Positions 60,344 through 63,920 of a stretch of DNA of 63,920 nucleotides are shown here, piece by piece. Within the stretch, counting starts at the first letter, position 1, and each line of letters starts with the position of its first letter. The DNA comes from Duodenibacillus sp964509205 (lineage in GTDB: Bacteria > Pseudomonadota > Gammaproteobacteria > Burkholderiales > Burkholderiaceae_F), in the NCBI GenBank assembly GCA_964509205.1, contig CAZDVW010000010.1, forward strand, positions 1 through 63,920, written 5' to 3'. The notes beneath the pieces are model-generated. The model saw only the letters and a program-made list of their open reading frames with translations, did not search any database and had not been told where the DNA came from. A program made the position numbers and the translations under genes.

Positions 60344-60913
60344 ATGGTGAATAAATCGGAAAAAAAGTCGATATTTTTTATCGGCATGATGGCAAGCGGA
60401 AAGAGCACGGTTGGAGCGGAATTGGCGCGCCAGCTAGGCTGGAGTTTTTTTGATTCGGATGAAGTCATTGTCTCTAGAAAAAGGAAAAGCGTTTCGGAGA
60501 TATTTCGGGAGGAGGGAGAGGCAAACTTCAGGTTCTATGAAACACAGGTGATAGCAGAGCTCACAAGTCTCTCCAGAGTTGTTGTTGCATTGGGAGGGGG
60601 CGCCCCAATGTTTGACGTTAATCGCCGATTGCTGGCCAGAGGGTTGGTTGTCCAACTGGTAGCAAGCGTTTCAGATGTGCTTGAGCGAACCAGAAAGGAC
60701 GAAAGTCGTCCCCTTTTAATGGGCGCAGACCCCTTGCATAAGATCCGATCGATATTGCTTGAAAGGTCGCCTGTTTACGAATCAATCAGCGATGTGAGCG
60801 TTCATGTGTCTCGGAGAAGTCCTGAACAAATCGTGCAGATTTTGTTGAAAGAACCAGACATTCTGGACGTTGTTGCTGCCGGAAATAAAATCAACGAGGT
60901 TGTTAATGATTAG
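60344..60913 (+). CDS. aroK: Shikimate kinase
   Basis: AroK phosphorylates shikimate in aromatic amino-acid synthesis. The P-loop is FFIGMMASGKSTVGAELA (residues 11-28). The shikimate-binding segment FFDSDEVIVSR, the FR motif in GEANFRFYETQV and ALGGGAP are all seen; ESRPLLM is the lid. The length is 189 residues. The ATG at 60344 has GAAGG five bases upstream; an upstream start would add 37 residues from inside the 5-FCL gene. It overlaps aroB by eight bases, the common aroKB pairing. Confidence 0.94.
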   Translation: MVNKSEKKSIFFIGMMASGKSTVGAELARQLGWSFFDSDEVIVSRKRKSVSEIFREEGEANFRFYETQVIAELTSLSRVVVALGGGAPMFDVNRRLLARGLVVQLVASVSDVLERTRKDESRPLLMGADPLHKIRSILLERSPVYESISDVSVHVSRRSPEQIVQILLKEPDILDVVAAGNKINEVVND

Positions 60914-62012
60914 TTATAAAGTGGATTTAGGACAGCGGTCGTATCCAATTCTTATCGGAGAGGGAGTAATAAACCTTATCGGTTCAGAAATGGTTGAATT
61001 GGCACCGACGAAGATCCTTTTAGTAACAAATGAGACAATTGCCCCGCTTTATGCGGATGTTGTGCAAAAACAGATTCAGGACAGGCTTCCGAAAGTTCCT
61101 TTGTCTGTGTGCATTCTTCCTGATGGGGAAGAATATAAAAATTTGAAGGCTGTCCAGAGAATTTTGGATTCTGCAGCAGAGCTTGGGATGGATCGATCCA
61201 GCGTTATTGTGGCTTTAGGGGGAGGGGTTGTCGGGGACATCGCCGGTTTTGCCGCAAGCATGTGGATGCGCGGGATTCGTTTTGTGCAAATCCCAACAAC
61301 ACTTTTGGCACAAGTGGATAGTTCTGTCGGAGGCAAAACAGGAGTTAATCTGCCTCAGGGAAAAAATTTAATCGGAGCTTTTCACCAACCTAGTTTTGTC
61401 TTAATTGATCCGGCTGTTTTGCGGACTCTCCCGAGCAGAGAAATCAGTGCAGGTCTTGGTGAAGTTATTAAGTATGGGTTGCTTGGGGATGAGCCCTTTT
61501 TCTGCCGACTGGAGAAAGATATTTCTAAACTTCGTCAGCTTGAAATGCGATCGCTGGAGGAAGTGATTGCGCACTGTTGCAGAATGAAAGCGGAAGTTGT
61601 CAAGAAGGATGAAAAAGAGGCAGGAATCCGAGCGACGTTAAATTTAGGACATACATTTGCTCACGCAATTGAAAAATTGTTTGGCTACGGAGTTTGGCTT
61701 CATGGTGAAGCCGTGGGGGTTGGTCTTGTTATGGCGGCATCCCTCTCACGAACACTCGATCTTTTGTCAAGGCAGGAGGAGGAACGCGTGAGAGCGTTGG
61801 TGCTTTCTGCAGGGCTTCGCGTTAATACAAAAAAGTTTGATGTGAAGGCCATGGTCAATGTGATGCATGCGGATAAAAAAGCGCAAGGGAATGAGTTGCG
61901 CTTTGTCCTCATTCAGGGCATTGGAACGAGCGTGTGCAGATCCGTAAAGGAAGAGGTTGTTTGCTCTGTTTTGCAGGAATTTTTACAAAACGAGACGTCA
62001 GTTTCTGACTGA
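60906..62012 (+). CDS. aroB: 3-dehydroquinate synthase
   Basis: AroB makes 3-dehydroquinate from DAHP using NAD and a metal ion, the second step of the shikimate pathway. The 368 residues start at ATG 60906, overlapping the aroK end. The NAD-binding part has ALGGGVVGDIAGFAAS; QIPTTLLAQVDSSVGGKTGVN, AGLGEVIKYGLL and the metal His in LNLGHTFAHAIE and LHGEAVGVG are intact. Length and motifs are normal. It converges on the M61 peptidase with a 15-base overlap. Confidence 0.96.
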   Translation: MISYKVDLGQRSYPILIGEGVINLIGSEMVELAPTKILLVTNETIAPLYADVVQKQIQDRLPKVPLSVCILPDGEEYKNLKAVQRILDSAAELGMDRSSVIVALGGGVVGDIAGFAASMWMRGIRFVQIPTTLLAQVDSSVGGKTGVNLPQGKNLIGAFHQPSFVLIDPAVLRTLPSREISAGLGEVIKYGLLGDEPFFCRLEKDISKLRQLEMRSLEEVIAHCCRMKAEVVKKDEKEAGIRATLNLGHTFAHAIEKLFGYGVWLHGEAVGVGLVMAASLSRTLDLLSRQEEERVRALVLSAGLRVNTKKFDVKAMVNVMHADKKAQGNELRFVLIQGIGTSVCRSVKEEVVCSVLQEFLQNETSVSD

Positions 62013-63770
62013 AGCGGAAAGCCAAGATTTTCCTGCATCAGTGAGATGAGTAATTCGTGCCCGGGCTAAGCAAGGGGAAAAATCCTTCACAAATCCGTGT
62101 ACGAAAAAAGATCTATTTTTTCGTCGGACGCGAAAACAAAGAGCGTCCCCCGCCTTCTTGTTGAGTAGCCATGTCGAAAAAGATTGTTTGCTGTTATTGA
62201 TTTTAAGTTTGTCTCCCGGGGCAAGCCCGAGTGATTCCCCTGTTTCGCCGGCAAAAACTTGGGTTACAAAGAAGCCGTCTTCCGAGAGATTCCCGGCAAT
62301 TCCAAGCAGTCGCCTTTCTGGCGGAAAAGAGCTTGGCTTAAGCTCGATTCCGAATAGAGAAAGTGCATGTGCATAGTCCGGCGTCTGAGTTGTGCTAACG
62401 AGGCTATGGAGCAATTTCGAAAGATCTTTTCCTGTAAGCCTGTTGATATGCTGAAGGATGTCGGTTCGGCTTATTCCCTGATAGGGTGTGTTTTTGCAGT
62501 AGTCTAGCCAGAGGGTGCGCATGAAGTCATCGAGAGATGTCCCTTTTCTTATCTCTCGAATGGCAGAATCCAAAACAAGAGCTGCCAGCGCACCTTGTTG
62601 GTAGTAGGAGACGAGGGTGTTAGCTCGATTGGCAGTGGGTTTGTAGTATTTAATCCATGCGTCAAAACTTGACTCTTCTAAAGTCTGAACCAGATGTGCC
62701 TTTGTTCCAAGAACGGATCTGAGTTGAAGGCTTAAGAGATTCATGTATTCCTCGGGAGAAACAAGCCCGCAACGAACGAGAAGCAAAGCTTCGTAGTAGC
62801 TCGTAAAGCCTTCAAAGAGCCAAAGAAGGCGAGAGGGAACCTCTTTTGAGAAATCAATTCCGATGAATTCCTTGGGTTGGATTCGCTTGACAAACCATGT
62901 ATGAAAATATTCATGCGAGAAAAGGCAGAGCAGGCGAATGTAATCCTTACGCGTTGCTTTCTTTTTCATTCTCGGAAGACATTTGATTGGTGCCGCAAGG
63001 GCGCAACTGTTGCGGTGTTCTAGTCCTCCGTATTCATCCAGCGTAGCGTTTAACAAAAAAGTGTAGGACTCAACAGGGCTTTTACGTGTTTTGGGCTCGA
63101 AAAAACGTATTTCTTCAGCACAAATTTTTTTAAGGTCACTAACAAGTTGCTCGGAGTCAATATCGTTTGGGGCATTTGTGATGCAGACAGTGTGCAGAGT
63201 GCCGTAAACAGAAAAAGTCAGCGTTAAAAAATCTCCGAGTTCAACGGGACAGTCGATCAGGCAATCGTAATTTGGGGCTGTATAGACTCCAAACGAGTAA
63301 CGAGGTGTTGAAGAACTTGCAGGAAGACCAGTCCCGACCTTCCAGTGTTGTGTGGCAGAAGAAAGGCCGGCTTGGACATTGAGTTCGATAGGTTCTTGTT
63401 CATAACCCCGCACAGTCATGAGCAAAGCTCCAGAATTGAAGAACCCACGAAACTGATCAAGATACGCCGTGCGAACGGAGGAATCAAAAGCCCAGACGTT
63501 GTATTGGATTGCAATCTCCGCCCCGGCGACAACCGTCCCTATATCAATGAGCCATGTTTGGAGATCTTTCTTGATTAGCGGACAGTGTGTTCCGTTCACT
63601 GTTGCGGCTTCGCCGTAAATGTGTGCAGCGAAGTCGCGAATCAAATAGGAACCAGAAATCCAGCGAGGAAGATGGAATTCGAGCGACGAGTCGGCATTCG
63701 TCGTAAACGTCAGAGTGACGGAAAAAACGTGACTATTCGGATCCGTCGGGCAAAGGGTATAGCGCAACAT
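61998..63770 (-). CDS. M61 glycyl aminopeptidase-like metallopeptidase with PDZ
   Basis: This 590-residue peptidase belongs to the M61 (glycyl aminopeptidase) family. The zinc motif HEYFHTWFVKRIQP and the third ligand Glu in WLFEGFTSYYEALLL are intact. An N-terminal beta domain precedes the catalytic domain, and a PDZ-like domain ends the protein (GIAGNLSEDGFFVTQVFAGETGESLGLAPGDKL is its core, shortened here in reading). No signal peptide is present with the ATG at 63770, which has GAGG eight bases upstream; an upstream start would add 36 residues from the promoter region. Cellular substrates are not known from sequence. Confidence 0.88.
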   Translation of the reverse strand: MLRYTLCPTDPNSHVFSVTLTFTTNADSSLEFHLPRWISGSYLIRDFAAHIYGEAATVNGTHCPLIKKDLQTWLIDIGTVVAGAEIAIQYNVWAFDSSVRTAYLDQFRGFFNSGALLMTVRGYEQEPIELNVQAGLSSATQHWKVGTGLPASSSTPRYSFGVYTAPNYDCLIDCPVELGDFLTLTFSVYGTLHTVCITNAPNDIDSEQLVSDLKKICAEEIRFFEPKTRKSPVESYTFLLNATLDEYGGLEHRNSCALAAPIKCLPRMKKKATRKDYIRLLCLFSHEYFHTWFVKRIQPKEFIGIDFSKEVPSRLLWLFEGFTSYYEALLLVRCGLVSPEEYMNLLSLQLRSVLGTKAHLVQTLEESSFDAWIKYYKPTANRANTLVSYYQQGALAALVLDSAIREIRKGTSLDDFMRTLWLDYCKNTPYQGISRTDILQHINRLTGKDLSKLLHSLVSTTQTPDYAHALSLFGIELKPSSFPPERRLLGIAGNLSEDGFFVTQVFAGETGESLGLAPGDKLKINNSKQSFSTWLLNKKAGDALCFRVRRKNRSFFVHGFVKDFSPCLARARITHLTDAGKSWLSASVRN

Positions 63771-63871
63771 TCTTGATTCCTCGGTGAGAGTGTTCTTAGG
63801 GAGAATAAACCGATAAAAAAAGATTTTGCGGTAGGGAAAAATAAAAAAATGCTGTTTTTGAAATTTTGCAC

Positions 63872-63900
63872 TTGACAAACGAAAAAAAGGGAAAGATAAT
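63872..63900 (+). promoter_or_regulatory. Strong sigma-70 promoter leaving the window
   Basis: TTGACA (63872-63877), a 17-base spacer and GATAAT (63895-63900) form a near-consensus promoter reading rightwards past the end of the window. The M61 gene reads away from it. No coding start is seen in the last 20 bases. The strength of the element would suit a highly expressed gene or stable RNA. Confidence 0.7.
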
Positions 63901-63920
63901 TCGCACCCTTTCCGGCACAG

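Noticed and set aside
1..63920. CRISPR arrays, insertion sequences, prophage or toxin-antitoxin loci
   Set aside because: No regularly spaced repeats, transposase or integrase motifs or paired small toxin genes were seen in any reading frame.

Overview
This is a chromosomal window from a Gram-negative bacterium, most likely an anaerobic or microaerobic member of the Burkholderiales, and within them Sutterellaceae-like (Parasutterella/Turicimonas type). The taxonomic call is inference. It rests on the dnaA-dnaN-gyrB start, the betaproteobacterial order fmt-rsmB-DUF4390-ntrY-response regulator, a giant DUF3683-type FAD/Fe-S oxidoreductase, a DUF1840 protein, an EIIA(Man)-HPr-EI regulatory PTS, a MenA-like prenyltransferase, a perfect FNR box and [FeFe]-hydrogenase maturases. 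The DNA is AT-leaning and gene-dense. I see no tRNA or rRNA gene, insertion sequence, prophage or CRISPR array.

Layout. 1-6.7 kb: replication-initiation region (dnaA, dnaN, gyrB, a cytosolic 5'-nucleotidase), followed by an AT-rich gap with DnaA-box-like sites. 6.7-12 kb: BON lipoprotein; a leftward operon of a PBP5-family protein without catalytic motifs, YbeD and a MenA-like enzyme; a divergent operon birA-coaX-SPOR closed by a strong hairpin. 12-18.8 kb: leftward FAD/Fe-S oxidoreductase, M20 dipeptidase and RlpA. 18.9-25 kb: rightward gatCAB, xth, rsuA and an AmpG-like transporter. 25-28.4 kb: leftward EIIA(Man)-HPr-EI and UPF0149. 28.5-39.3 kb: DUF1840, then a long leftward unit fmt-rsmB-DUF4390-ntrY-response regulator-trkA-trkH, with an FNR site before the response regulator and an alpha/beta hydrolase gene inserted backwards between def and fmt. 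39.7-47.8 kb: topB, an amino-acid ABC transporter (binding protein and two permeases, no ATPase), two small genes and uraA. 48-51.8 kb: prfC, a frameshifted M20 carboxypeptidase and gph. 51.8-59.7 kb: leftward slt, then acyl-CoA ligase, HemN-like radical SAM protein, hydF and hydE packed tightly together. 59.7-63.8 kb: 5-FCL-aroK-aroB, an M61 peptidase and a strong promoter leaving the window.

How the genes work together. Most of the window is core replication, translation, wall and cofactor biology. The accessory or odd parts are the hydF/hydE cluster with its two unexpected partners, the inactivated PBP5 homologue, the class I biotin ligase with a natural change at the position that in E. 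coli BirA holds biotinyl-AMP, the acidic N-terminal extension on Enzyme I, the transporter without ATPase, and likely oxygen-responsive control of the response regulator and Trk potassium uptake. No clearly new multi-gene defence or mobile system is visible. The hydF/hydE operon is the best candidate for unexplored biology.
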